The notes below the pieces were generated by a model, which worked only from the letters and a program-made list of their open reading frames with translations, was not told where the DNA came from and did no database searches. Source: Sarcomyxa edulis (lineage: Eukaryota; Basidiomycota; Agaricomycetes; Agaricales; Mycenaceae). Taken from it: 64,000 bases of DNA. The translations under genes and the position numbers were made by a program. The first letter of the stretch is position 1; the number at the start of each line of letters is the position of its first letter. Shown here in pieces: positions 24,140 through 36,770 of this stretch. Location of the stretch: assembly GCA_009761415.1 (NCBI GenBank), contig QUOL01000001.1, positions 868,001-932,000 of the forward strand. Direction: 5' to 3'.

Positions 24140-24818
24140 TATCGCTTCTTCGTGACTGGCCCTACGAATATCATTGTTGTCCTTTTCTGTCGCGTGTCAT
24201 ACAGAAAAGCACGCGTGAACATACGCGTCGCGTTAAACACTTTCATTGCTGCACGTCCATCGCCAAACATGGCATATGGTGTGCTTCCTACTGTTCGCAT
24301 ATTGGGGTACACATTGGCAGTGCCAGGGGGCTACTACGTTGTTCGAAATGATAGCGTACAACCGGGGATTGACCGGGGATAAGGATAATTAGCTTGCGGG
24401 GAACTCGGGGAACTCGGACAACCTATCACACAATGATTCACACTACAAAGAAAAAAGTGAAATAAAATTTAGGGGTATATATATACCAGCGAGGGCGAGG
24501 GGATACGGTAGAGGACGTTGCACAAGTTGTCGTCGGGATCATTCAAACGAAATGAATAGTCTGCAAAAAAATGACATGAAACATGAGAAATGTTTGTGAT
24601 GAGGTGATGAGAGAGGGCTAGAAGTATAGGTCAAGCGTCCAGCGAATGGGAGGAATGTATTATGTGCCAAGTCGAACAAAAAGAGAATGTAGCTGGTAAA
24701 GAATGCCGGTCTGAATCTAACGGCTGAAGCGTCAAAGATCACGAGACCGTAAAGAAAGACGGTAGAAGGTAGGGGGAGGGGAACCCTTCACGCTAAAGCC
24801 CTTAGTAGTATGAACCTC
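24140..24818. other. Convergent 3' intergenic region
   Basis: This is the space between the 3' ends of the Ima1 (+) and Mid2-like (-) genes. Small AT-rich runs near 24450-24490 may hold polyadenylation signals. No gene is supported. Confidence 0.45.
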
Positions 24819-26164
24819 TCAATACCGTACTGCAGCTCCATTGTAGTCGTAAGCGTCCGCCGCGCCATAAGAACCACCCTGGTGATGAAGGGGGACTCCG
24901 TACGACTGATCGTAAGCCGCTCTGTTCATGCTCGGGCCACGAGTAAGGTTCTCATGCATCTGAGGTTGTGGGCTCACGCCACGAACAAGGCTTGGACCGC
25001 GGGCAAGATCAGCATAGCCGCCGACAGGTGCGAGGGAAGCGCCAGCAGTGAAATCGTGGTCAGGAATAGGGTTCAATGCCGAAGGACCTCCATGTCCGTA
25101 ATCAGAGCCGCCTGCACTGTGGCCAAGGTCAGATGTCGCACCATATCCTCCGCCACCAGCTGCGCCGCGTCCAGCAATGTTGTTGTTGTCGTGGCTCATT
25201 CCAGATACGAAGGACGAGGCACCAGAGTTGGCACGTCTGTGAGCAGCAACGACGCCGTCGCCTGCGTTTGTGGGTTCCCAATCTATAGGTTGAAGACGTG
25301 CGTCGCTCTTGGATGAACGGCGGAGCTTCCACTTGCGGAAGACCGTCCAGAGAATGGAGACTCCACCCACACAGGAAGCGATGACGATGATAATGGTGAT
25401 GACATTCTTCTTCGTCGTGGAAACGCCACCGGTGGAAGTAGAGCTGGTCGTGGCTGAAGCAGCAGCAGCTGTTGAAGATGCTATGACAGTAACAGTCTTG
25501 CCGTTGCTAGTAGTGAGTGTTACGGATGGAGCTGCGCTCAAGTTCAAGGCTTCTGAAGTCGCAGCTTTGGTAGTAGCTGCTGCGGCAGTGGTAGGAGCCG
25601 CCGTGGTGGTAGGGGCAGCAGTCGAGGTAGACGACGATGTTGATGTAGATGTGCTGGTGCTGCTACTGCTGCTACTGCTAGAGCTGCTTGAACTGGAACT
25701 GGAACTGGAGCTGCTGCTGCTGCTAGAGGCCGAAGTGGAGGTTGCAACACTTGAACTAGAAGCCGATGTCACCTACATTTTCTTGGTGTTAATGAAGTGA
25801 AGGATATAAGTATAGGCTAAGGGCTTACCGTGGACGATACAGAAACAGAAGTAGAAGTGGAAGTGGCAGCAGCAGCAGTGCTGGTGGCCGCAGCAGCGCT
25901 AGTCACTGTATCAGCAGCCGTGGAAGTGGCAGCAGCAGTGTCTGCGGTCGTAGAAGAAATGGAAGGCGCAGCTGCTGCACCAATGGCACCTAGGTTGTCT
26001 TGAGGGAAAGGCGCGCGCTTTTTGATAAAACGTTTGAGATTGGTATGGTCACGCCGTTCGACGGAAGCAAACGATTTGGCGTCAGACAAGGAAGCCAAGG
26101 TGAGGGCGAGGGTAAGGGTGAAAATGAGCGTGAGGGTTAACTTTTTAGGGTTTGGGGGGAGCAT
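24819..26164 (-). CDS. Mid2/SKG6-like single-pass wall-stress-type membrane protein
   Basis: This is a type I membrane protein of the mucin-like Mid2/SKG6 kind, which in yeasts senses wall stress or marks sites of polar growth. Two exons are joined across a 56-nt intron (about 25773-25829). The N-terminus (KLTLTLIFTLTLALTLASL) is a signal peptide. The outer part is almost only Ser, Thr and Ala, including an unbroken serine run of roughly 25 residues encoded by mixed serine codons near 25650-25740, and would be heavily O-glycosylated. One membrane helix follows (NVITIIIVIASCVGGVSILW), then a basic stop-transfer FRKWKLRRSSK. The cytosolic tail contains WEPTNAG and repeated RGPSL/RGPSM motifs (ARGPSLVRGVSP, TRGPSMNRAAYD), perhaps phosphorylation or docking sites. 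The topology is clear, but the sensor role is inferred. Confidence 0.75.
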
Positions 26165-26774
26165 GATGTCGAGTGTAGTTGTTGTAAATGTGTTGGTGTG
26201 GAGGGGACGAGGAGGCTACAAGCCTCTGCAGGAATAAGCTGGTGATGAGGAGGAACGAAACAGCAAATCAGCAAAAAATGAAAGCACAGCAAGGGGGCCA
26301 GCCAAGATGAGAAGATGAAGGTAAGTAACAAGCAACAGGTGGGGATATCAGCCAACAGTTATAATTGACATATCAAATGCCACAACTTACTGGTGCAACA
26401 AAGATGATTAACTGTGACTTTTAGCGGCCGAAAGTACGCAATTGTTGCAGTTAAAGTCTTCCAGAACCAACTTGTATCTGCGTTCGTTTCCAGGTCAAAA
26501 TAGCGAAAAAGAGTGTCGTGAGCGTGAAGGCGAAGAAAAGACGAGACGAGAATGCGTGCTGTCAAGGAAACCAACTCATCAGACCCCGACCACCCTCACA
26601 TTGCATCGATCGACGACGCGACCGTACGCGTTCATTGACAATTCAAATTAGAGGAGGAGCTCAAGAGTACCGATACTCGGTGCGTGATCAAAAAGAAAAT
26701 TAATATCCAAATGTATACCAAAACGCTAGGTTAGAAAAATGTGAACTGTCCTGGGGATTCGTATAGAATGTAAA
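26165..26774. other. Intergenic region
   Basis: This is the upstream region of the Mid2-like gene and 3' flank of the heparinase-like gene. No motif-bearing frame is seen. A pyrimidine/purine-biased leader lies just upstream of 26164. Confidence 0.45.
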
Positions 26775-29303
26775 CTAGTCGTGGCTAGTAAGAGTCCAAT
26801 CATCGAGAGCAACAGAAGGTGGAGTCACGAAATCACTCGATGACATTCCACTCCATTGTGGGTTAAATAGAACTTGTAGATTGTACGTTCCTGCGTCGAG
26901 GGCAATGATCAAAACCGTCACGCCGGGGTTTGCTTGATCTGGGTCAGGAGGGGTAGGATCGGTAGAGTATCGTACGGCATCCGATGTAGTGAAAACGGCG
27001 CCACTTGGGGCATTGAGAATGGTGACTATCATCGTTTGGCCATCGAGAGTGAGGGTAGCGGTTGTGCCCGCAGAGTCGATCGAGACCGTAGCATTGGTGT
27101 GCATCCGCCACTGGATAGATGCTGATGCCTCGATTTCAGTCTGGAGAAGAACTTGTTTGCGTGCATTCAACGTTCGGATACCACGCTTCACGGATGTACT
27201 ACACGACAAAGTCAGCGACGATGCAATAAAGAAAGATATACCAACTCACGCATCGAAGTATGCACTGGTCAGATCTGCGGTGAAGAATGCCGTCGAGTTG
27301 CTCTCAGGCACGAACACGGTACTCGATCCTTGCGTGGTGTTTGACGTTCCGAATTTGACGGTTGGTAGTGCCAACACGTTTTGGTTGGCCTGATTGATGA
27401 CAATGGTGTTCTGTCCCTCGGTCGCCTTGCGGTAATACAACCATCGCGCACTACCCTGAGTATCATTACTGAAGTACTGATCCGATCGATAATCACCAGA
27501 TCCAAGCTCTCCCGCCCACCGTGTGCCAAGGGCGTCGAGAACGAAGTCACCACAGTCAAGGTCGTTGTGAGTTTGATGATCCTGGTTCTTTCCGGCCTTC
27601 ATCGCAACATACAACGCATCGTTGTCCGTCCAACTACTCCTCATCGATGCCCACTGATCCAACTGATTGTCGAAATATTGATCGAGTGGCAAGCCGTCCC
27701 AGAAGGCACCCGTGACCGTAGGGTCATACCAGAACATACTATTCGGCTCGGGAGCATCGTACTGCTCGCGTTGGAACAAAGCGAATCGTGGTTCTTTGTA
27801 CTGTTGACCGTAGAACAACATGCCATTGGCGGTGGTGGAGAATTTGTTGGGGCCGTGGTCGCCATAATTGAAAAGCGAAGTGGCGCCTGCGACGTACATG
27901 TGGAATATACCCGTTTTATAGAAGTTGGGATTGACGGAAAGCATGCCGTAGTCAGATCCGGTCGCTGTCATGAGAGAGGATGTCATCTCAGCATGACCCG
28001 TTGTTCCGAAGTACCAATAATTGGCAGTCTCGGACCACGTCCCATCATCCGAAGGAGCCAAAGCACAATTCGCCAGTGCATTGTCAACGGTCAACCCTAA
28101 GATCGTCGATGCTGTGCCTGTGTCATCATCGTTGAGGATAGCGAGCGCACCCATGGTGAGGCCACTGTTGCAGACACAGTTCCAGTTGCCGGTGATGTTG
28201 TTGCGCCACCAACCGATAGCACCGTCCGTTACGGCGTTGACACCCAATTGAAGACCGTATTCGATGAGTGTCCATCGGATGGCGGCTTTCTGATCCTCCG
28301 TCCACATATCGTACATCCAGTCGTATGCGATACCGAAAGCAGCGCAGAATTCTGCGGTATCGAGGAAATGGGCAGAGTTCCATCTATCTGTATCGGGACC
28401 AAAGGTGGTGGTGCCGTTTCCAGCTGCATTCTGGGAGGACAGACAAAGGTTACATGGGAGGGGTTTTACAGAAAAGAGGTAAGATATTCACCTGAAGTTC
28501 CGCCCAAGCCCTGTCAACCCACTTGGTATCGTTTGTCATACGGTAAACGTACGCAAAGGCCTTGATTCTCATTTTGATCTCCCGAGCGTTATCGAGGATA
28601 CCACTGTCACCGTCCATGAAATATACAACGGGGACGAGGGGATAGTAAGTAGAAGCGTTGCCGAAAATGGTATCGTTCCAGCCCTTGAGGTATGGGTCAT
28701 TCTGGATGAGCGTTGGGAGGGCATCCCATTTGTATTTGGGGGCGATGAGGAGTGGACGATCTGTTCGGGTGACCGTGACCTTTGGCGTAGAAGGTTTGAA
28801 GGTGTCTGTTGGCCAAGCAAGAGAAGTATTTGTGGAGGAAACAAATGTGGGAGTCGTAAATGCTGCTGTGTTTGTCTAGATGACCAGAATCAGCACAAGG
28901 AAGGAGAGTGGTAGAGGATCAAACATACAGTTTGTGGATAAATGGGCATCATATATTCGCTATTGGTAGCGGTTGCAAACCGACCGATTGCGAGCTTGGC
29001 GCTTACAGCTGAGCTGGCAGCAGCCTCCCCGCTGGCACTTCCGGAAGCACCGCTAGATGAAGTAGCTGCATCCGTTGAAGACTTGCTACTCCGACTGCCT
29101 ACGACACCACCGACGACGGCGCCAATGATGACGAGGATGAGAACGGGAACACCAAACTTTATCCAGTTACTTGTGCCTTTCTTGCGTGCTACGGGGGTGA
29201 TGAAGCCGGATGATTCGTTGTAGTAGGGGTCGCCTGAGCCATACGGCGATGGGTGTTGCTGTTGTGCAGCGGAATTCGAGTTAATTGCGTCGTAGCTGGC
29301 CAT
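26775..29303 (-). CDS. Membrane-anchored heparinase II/III-like protein
   Basis: This is a type II membrane protein with a heparinase II/III-like catalytic region, the fold of several polysaccharide lyases. The start at 29303 gives MASYDAINSNSAAQQQHPSP, a short cytosolic part, then a helix (VPVLILVIIGAVVGGVVG). A Ser/Ala-rich stalk follows. The large extracellular part begins with an alpha-toroid (AAIRWTLIEYGLQLGVNA, AIGWWRNNITGNWNCVCNSG). It continues to the heparinase II/III block HNDLDCGDFVLDALGTRWAG, SGDYRSDQYF, then RWLYYRKATEGQNTIVINQ. A beta-rich C-terminus finishes the protein. Four or five exons give roughly 790 residues. Family resemblance is good. The substrate is unknown, and basidiomycetes lack heparin, so a fungal or plant uronic acid polymer is more likely. 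Confidence 0.8.
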
Positions 29304-29535
29304 TGCGTTGAATGAACCAGCAATAAAGGGTAAAGTCCCGCAGAAAAAGAGGTCAAAGGAAGGACAGAGACGGAGACGTCGAGGAGTAGAACTGGGCTGA
29401 AGAATACAGAAATGTGAGATGTGGAAGAGTTGTGCAAAGAAACTCAAGGCGGTCGTTGGGCCCCGCTTATGTTGGTGGCGTGTGAAACGGACCAGACCTC
29501 GTTCTATTCTTACACACGGCTACACATTTTTAGCA

Positions 29536-31212
<1,677 letters not shown>

Positions 31213-31884
31213 TGTCCTGTGCTAAGGTTCTTTGAATACCAGTGTGGCAAGAGCTGTCCTTTTGAGCAAGTCTAGAAGACGAGGATCCGGCCGACCCTAC
31301 TCGGGGTGATTCAGCGTAATCTATACGTAGCCCGAGGTCATGACGAAAGGAAACCCGGTTTCGGTCGGTGAACGCTATTACCGGAGCTAGTATCAGCTAG
31401 CTTGTAGAAGAATGTCCCATCTTGTGATTCGAACCCTCGGTAAGAGTAAGGTCGTGCGCTTCAAACGGACTGATCTCGATTCATTACCAGACTAGCGTGT
31501 CTTTTCCGTTTCAGTTGCTGTGCTCGTCATCAACTAGAGTGATATCAATTTGTAAGGGACAGTATAGAGCGTTGTTTGAATATCGGTAAAAGTCACATCT
31601 TCTGTCGACGCGACGACGCGATGAATCTCACATGACTGATCGGTAACGGGCTGCATGAGCAGCATGACCGTGACTAGTCAGTCACGCTCACGATCAACTC
31701 CAGCCCGCCCATTTGTTACGTTCACCTTCTTCGATCGGTCCTTTCTTCACATCCAGTATCAGACTGCACCTGTTCCAGGTCTTCATACGCTTGTAAGTAA
31801 TACCTCTGATAACTCAAATCATGGGAAATCAATCTCAAAACATGATCAGAACGCCACTTCAACGAGAATTACCACCTCAACACT
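31213..31884. other. Divergent promoter region of thiolase and CSN2 genes
   Basis: About 670 bases hold both promoters and a degenerate tRNA-like segment at 31413-31486. No coding region is supported. A small plus-strand frame at 31655-31918 overlaps the CSN2 start and is not counted. Confidence 0.45.
31413..31486 (-). pseudogene. Degenerate tRNA-Lys(CUU)-like remnant
   Basis: Read on the minus strand this segment resembles the order of a fungal tRNA-Lys: TCAGTCCGTTTGAAGCGC (D-arm), GCACGAC and ACTCTTA (anticodon arm with CUU), GAGGGTTCGAATC (T-arm) and TGGGACA (3' acceptor strand). The T-stem does not pair well, the D-stem is broken and no complementary 5' acceptor strand is found. It is therefore more likely a decayed copy, or chance resemblance, than a working tRNA. 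The box-B-like GGTTCGAATC is the strongest part. Confidence 0.3.
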
Positions 31885-34013
31885 ATGGATGATGACGATG
31901 CCGACTACATGCAGGTAAGAATGGTATTCTACTTGCAAGAGGAAGTAGCTGAGCTGACGTTATTCATTTATCGTTCAGGGCTCTGACGATGAGGTAGTCC
32001 CCACATGCATCGCGCATTCTCATTGTATCTAACAGTCTCATGTGCAGGATTATGGCTTTGACTACTCGGATGGGGACGAAGCAAATGAATCCGGAAGCGC
32101 AGATGTTGAGAATATGTACTACACGGCAAAGTGTGCGTCTCTTCGTTCTTTTGTTTAGGGTGATCGTGGTCTGAACTCGGTGAGAAGCCAAAAAGGAAGA
32201 TAATCCAGAAGAGGCTTTGAAAGAGTTTGCAGCCATTGTAGACCAGGAGACGGAAAAGGGAGACTGGTGAGTATCATTGGTGCGCTACATCACGATCACC
32301 TAGTCTATAACATGTCTTAGGGGATTCAAAGCATTGAAGCAATCAACGAAACTACTCTTTCTTGTTCTTCACCGACCCACGGACGCCTTGAAGACATACA
32401 CGGAGCTTCTCACGTACACCAAATCTGCCGTCACCAGAAACTATTCCGAAAAGACGATCAATGGGATACTAGACTATGTCGGTGGCGGCAAAGGTGGCCC
32501 CGTCGAAGTGGATGTTCTTGAGAGATTTTATCAGGTGACCAAGGACGCATTGGAGGAAGCGAAGAATGAAGTTTGTTATATCGTCTATTATCTCCAATGC
32601 CTTTGACAAGGTCACTGATATCTGTATTCAGCGATTGTCTGTCAAGACAAACCTCAAACTTGCGAAATTGTGGCTTGATAGGAAGGAGTACGGACGTCTA
32701 TCGAGGGTAAGTTTCGTGTCCTCTGTATTGTGCACTATATTGTACGAACTTAGCATGCGCGCAGCTCATCCGCGAACTACATCATGCGACCTCAGCTAGC
32801 GAATCAGATGATCAATCGCAGCGAGGAACTCAACTGCTCGAAATTTACGCACTCGAGATTCAAATGTATAACGAGACCAAGAACGTCAAGAAGTTGAAAG
32901 TGCGTTACTCACTCTTATTTATCTGAAAATTCACGCTGATATCATTCTCACCGTTTGCTAGGAGATATACAATGCCACGAACGAGGTCCGTTCAGCAATC
33001 CCACATCCCCGTATAATGGGTGTCATCAAAGAATGTGGCGGGAAGATGTGGATGGGAGAACGTAGGCCACCAGCTCGCTATATCGTCTACCTGCTGATGC
33101 TAATCACTCCTGTAATATCGTCAGGACAATGGAATAGAGCCAGTGAAGACTTCTTCGAATCTTTCGAGAAATACGACGAGGCTGGATCGCCTCAACGTAT
33201 TCAAGTACTGAAATACCTCGTTTTAGCCAATATGTTGACGGGAAGCGAGGTCAACCCTTTTGACAGTCAGGAAACTAAACCGTGAGTGACACTCCTTTCT
33301 TTTGAACTGTCTAGGTGCTCAATATAGCGGTTCAGATACAAGAACGACCCACAAATCAAGGCCATGACGGATCTGGTCGATGCATATCAGCGTCGAGAAG
33401 TTCATTCTGCCGAGAAAATTCTGAGAGGTACGCCAATATCCTGCATCGGCAACTTGTTATACATACTGATTTCAGTTACTTCAAGACAACCACGCGACGA
33501 TAATGGGCGACAGTTTCATCCGCCTCTATATTGGCGAGCTTCTTCGTAGCTTGCGTACGCAATACTTGATCGACCTCATCAAGCCATACACAAGGCTTGA
33601 GTTGTCATTCCTTGCAAAGGTTCTGTTCCCTTCCGTGCGCATCGTTTTCAGGATTTACTGAACGTATCACTCTTAGCAACTAAACGTCGACATAAACGAG
33701 GTCGAGGAACTCCTCATCGGACTAATCTTAGAAGGTAAGGTGGAAGGCCGGATCGACCAAGTCGGAATGAGATTAGAACTAGACCGCAAGTAAGTCATAT
33801 ATCTTCTTGAGTTCGTAGTCTTGTTTCTGAGCCTTGTATAGACAAAACCTCGAGAAGAAGCGATACGCAGCACTTGCGAAATGGACTGAAGCGCTTGAGT
33901 CCGTGCATGGTGCAGTCGTAGGAAAGACGGGCTCGCGAGGGGCTGGAGTAAGTGACCCTTCCGGCCATATGGATAGCTTCAGTATTGGACGCGATGCCGA
34001 GCGATGGAACTGA
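31885..34013 (+). CDS. CSN2: COP9 signalosome complex subunit 2
   Basis: This is a subunit of the COP9 signalosome, which removes Nedd8 from cullins and so controls cullin-RING ubiquitin ligases. The start ATG lies before DDDDADYMQ. The acidic N-terminus ([20 protein letters not shown]) and [20 protein letters not shown] agree with CSN2. TPR-like helices follow ([55 protein letters not shown]). The [20 protein letters not shown] block is close to invariant in CSN2 proteins. The PCI domain includes [60 protein letters not shown] and [20 protein letters not shown]. Many introns interrupt it, and the final exon reads straight through to a stop at 34011-34013. Length of about 480 residues is normal. 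Confidence 0.95.
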
Positions 34014-34263
34014 GCTTTCAGGACCGAGGTTCTCGATCCATTATTCGCTCTTTCCTTTTGTACTGCCTCGTCTTATGCATGCTTTCCATGGTCACATGAA
34101 CACTCATCATTGCCAAAACATCCTCGACAGTTGCAATTTTCGCAAAAGATGACTCTCAATATATACGATCCTCAAAGCCAAGCCCCTCATGAACTACAAG
34201 TTTCATTGTGTGAGCATGATATATCAGCTGAATGCCCTGGAAGTGTACGCACATGTAAGCTCC

Positions 34264-34842
34264 TCATAAGGGTCGAGGGAAAGGCTGCCATTCGTAATTC
34301 CACCCTGTCCGAGAAGGAGTGTCGGTCGGTATCCGCAACTCTCTCGGGAACAGACCCCGAATTCTCGCATCCAAAACTTTCTTCTGCAAGTCTGATAACT
34401 TCGCGGCCTCTTGAATTTCAGCAGGGCTCCTGCCTCTTGGATCCTCTGCCTTATTGGCCTCCATATACAACCGCGGATCGATTTTTTCTAGCTCCTCCAT
34501 AGCCCTTCTCATACACTCGAATTTCCTCGCCAATTCCGCGTCGCGTTTCTTGCGAATATGTCGTTGATGCAGCAACCATGCACGTTCGATGGTATTATGT
34601 GCTTGTACGGAAGGTATTGCAATGGTGAGGGCTCGACTGACATCTGGTCTCCATGTACCTGTTGGTGAGGCACGATTGCGAATATTGGCTGGGTAAAGTG
34701 CGCGTCGGATCAAGTCCTTCTTGGGATCACTGCTCTCGGTAGGCTTTCTAGAGCTGGTGGAGGGAACGACAGCATAGCACCGGATCGTTTGGGAGATACG
34801 ACTAGCGACTTTGCTCTTGGACGAAATGAGCAGCGAAGTCAT
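34264..34842 (-). CDS. Mitochondrial large-subunit ribosomal protein mL40 (MRPL28 family)
   Basis: This is a component of the mitochondrial large ribosomal subunit. A single exon encodes 192 residues. The N-terminus (MTSLLISSKSKVASRISQTI) is a basic presequence for mitochondrial import. The body shows DPKKDLIRRALYPANIRNRA, GTWRPDVSRALTIAIPSVQA, HNTIERAWLLHQRHIRKKRD, then KIDPRLYMEANK and the C-terminal RIRGLFPRELRIPTDTPSRT with GWNYEW. This series is characteristic of the fungal MRPL28/mL40 family. It converges on CSN2 with about 250 bases between stop codons. Two other mitochondrial translation genes follow within 5 kb. Confidence 0.85.
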   Translation of the reverse strand: MTSLLISSKSKVASRISQTIRCYAVVPSTSSRKPTESSDPKKDLIRRALYPANIRNRASPTGTWRPDVSRALTIAIPSVQAHNTIERAWLLHQRHIRKKRDAELARKFECMRRAMEELEKIDPRLYMEANKAEDPRGRSPAEIQEAAKLSDLQKKVLDARIRGLFPRELRIPTDTPSRTGWNYEWQPFPRPL

Positions 34843-36770
34843 GTTGGACGAAAAGTGGATGTTTTATTTTCGGAATTATTTTTACCTGCTAACTTTGCAT
34901 TTGTGAATTTCCCACACTTGGATCATGATGATTTTCGCTGCTATATAGTGACGGTGGCGGCACCCACTACAACTTGGCAGCTCTCGATCCCACAATCTTT
35001 TTCGAGCCTTCGGATAGCTACAGCTTTCGCAGGTTATACTGGATGAAAGAGCTGTGATTAAAGCCTAGGCTTCACTTCAGGCGTCAGATCTCCTGAACAG
35101 ACGCCGAACTCGGACTCGGGTGTGGTTTGACGCCGCACCTTCTCGGAGGCTTCGAAGATGGCGATTCGTCCGCTTGCAGGCTTCACATGCCAGTACTTTC
35201 CCTCTATCCATGTCACGAGATATCCGAGATGCAGAGTGTACGTCCTGCTGTACCACCTGCCGTCGAGACGCGAGCGATATTCGTGTCCGCCGGTACCTAA
35301 TTTAATTTGGACTAATCAAGCTCCGAAACTGTATCCTCAAGTAAGCAAGAAGTTCTGCCTTGTGGCATACGAGATATCCACCGCGCGTTTTGCGACATTA
35401 CGGCAAGTTATCTTCTCACTGACAACGTCCAAATTCTCCGATGGATTTCTACGTTCCCCGACACCGATGGTCAGGGTTATCATGGCGCTGCTGTCCACGG
35501 ACATGATTTTGCATTATCAGTGCAGTGCAGAGCCCTTTTGGTAACGTTAGTTTTCCTGACCATCGCATTTTTCATTTGGGTCGATCAGTCCGGAAGGTGA
35601 TGCACCTACAAATACCAGGACTGGTTTCTCGGTCACGAAGTACCGGTCCATGAGCCACAAGGTCCAGAAGCTTCTTTGGAACACACTCTCAGTATAATAC
35701 CCCGGGTCGACATCACCATCCCGCCCTTAATTTCTTCTGCATAACGTCCTTGTATGAATCTTTTTCCCCATCTATATTTGACACCGTAATCGAGACAAGT
35801 TTATGGAACCTTCTAGCTGCTGTAACGGATTCAAGAATCTGTATCTGATGCTGTCGCGAGGCCCGTAAATTCGGTCTCTGTGAAGAGCACAAAATAGTTT
35901 TCTAAGTGGTTGAGTAAGTGCATCTTCCCGTTGTTTTGTTGCATCAATCTTATCTCCGCCTAGATCTTTGCGTCAGCTACAAAGTTGAATATCTCTCTCT
36001 TTCGGTATGATGCGTCTTGATCGTTCCAAGCGAGAAGGGGATGTCTTCGAGCACTACATTATGTTCCTTCATGTCAGCGACATGTCACAACTGTTCCAAT
36101 GCCTCAGGCTCAGGATGGGGGAGATAGTCTCTATTTTAGACCCTGGCCACTCCCTCCCTATTGATGCCGCATCGAACCTCATTGGCTTTCACGAAGAGCA
36201 GATGCTGGATCTCGTACGTGTGAAAATGACTTTTCTGTCTCAGTTGTCTGGCTTCCATCTTGATATCGCTGTCTCTCAGTTCTTCCCGTACGCCCATTCA
36301 ACAATGGAATTTGGCGGACGCTTCAGAAGATAGTTGAGACGGGCTCGGTATGTTCGCCCCGCAGTTTCGTGTCTCCGTTGACGTTGATCTTGGGACCTAC
36401 GGAACTCTCAGTCTTTCTCGATGACGGCAATACACGTACTCTATACGCTGCACTCTCAACTTGTGCATTAATACCAATTGGGCTGAATGTGTGTCCCGAT
36501 TGAGAATCCAGCGTGAACATAGACGACGCCAACCCATAGAATACTTTTGGGGACTCGCATTGATCTTACATCTACTTCTATGCGTCTATACGTGACTCCA
36601 ACCGTTAGTTTAAGTCGTGCCAAGGCACTCTATGTGCGATACGCAGAAAATGTGGAGTAGTTGTGAACCTACTCAAAGTATTCGCGGAGTTACAATGTCC
36701 ACGTGGTCGATATGCCTCGGAGTTGCACTTTCGTCCGGTTCGCTATTATCCTCCGTATCTGTTTCTCGTT
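34843..36770. other. Gene-free interval of 1.9 kb between mL40 and uL1m genes
   Basis: This region lies between two divergent mitoribosomal protein genes. Plus-strand frames exist at 35158-35544 (128 codons) and 36007-36333 (108 codons), but they lack recognisable domains, splice partners or a matching frame nearby. They may be remnants of a lost gene. No repeat or mobile-element signature is visible. Confidence 0.4.

Noticed and set aside
25309..25800. 163-codon very hydrophobic plus-strand frame that looks like a membrane protein
   Set aside because: It is the antisense reading of serine/threonine/alanine repeat codons of the Mid2-like gene, which turns them into Val, Leu and Ala.
27381..28100. 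239-codon frame on the plus strand
   Set aside because: It lies fully antisense to the well-supported heparinase-like exon, has no domain or start context, and is explained by the GC-rich codon use of the true gene.
31413..31486. Functional tRNA-Lys gene
   Set aside because: The T-stem and D-stem do not pair and the 5' acceptor strand is missing, so it is kept only as a possible remnant.
34843..36770. Coding frames at 35158-35544 and 36007-36333
   Set aside because: They have no recognisable motif, no compatible exons nearby and low-complexity surroundings, and they are within the chance length for this composition.
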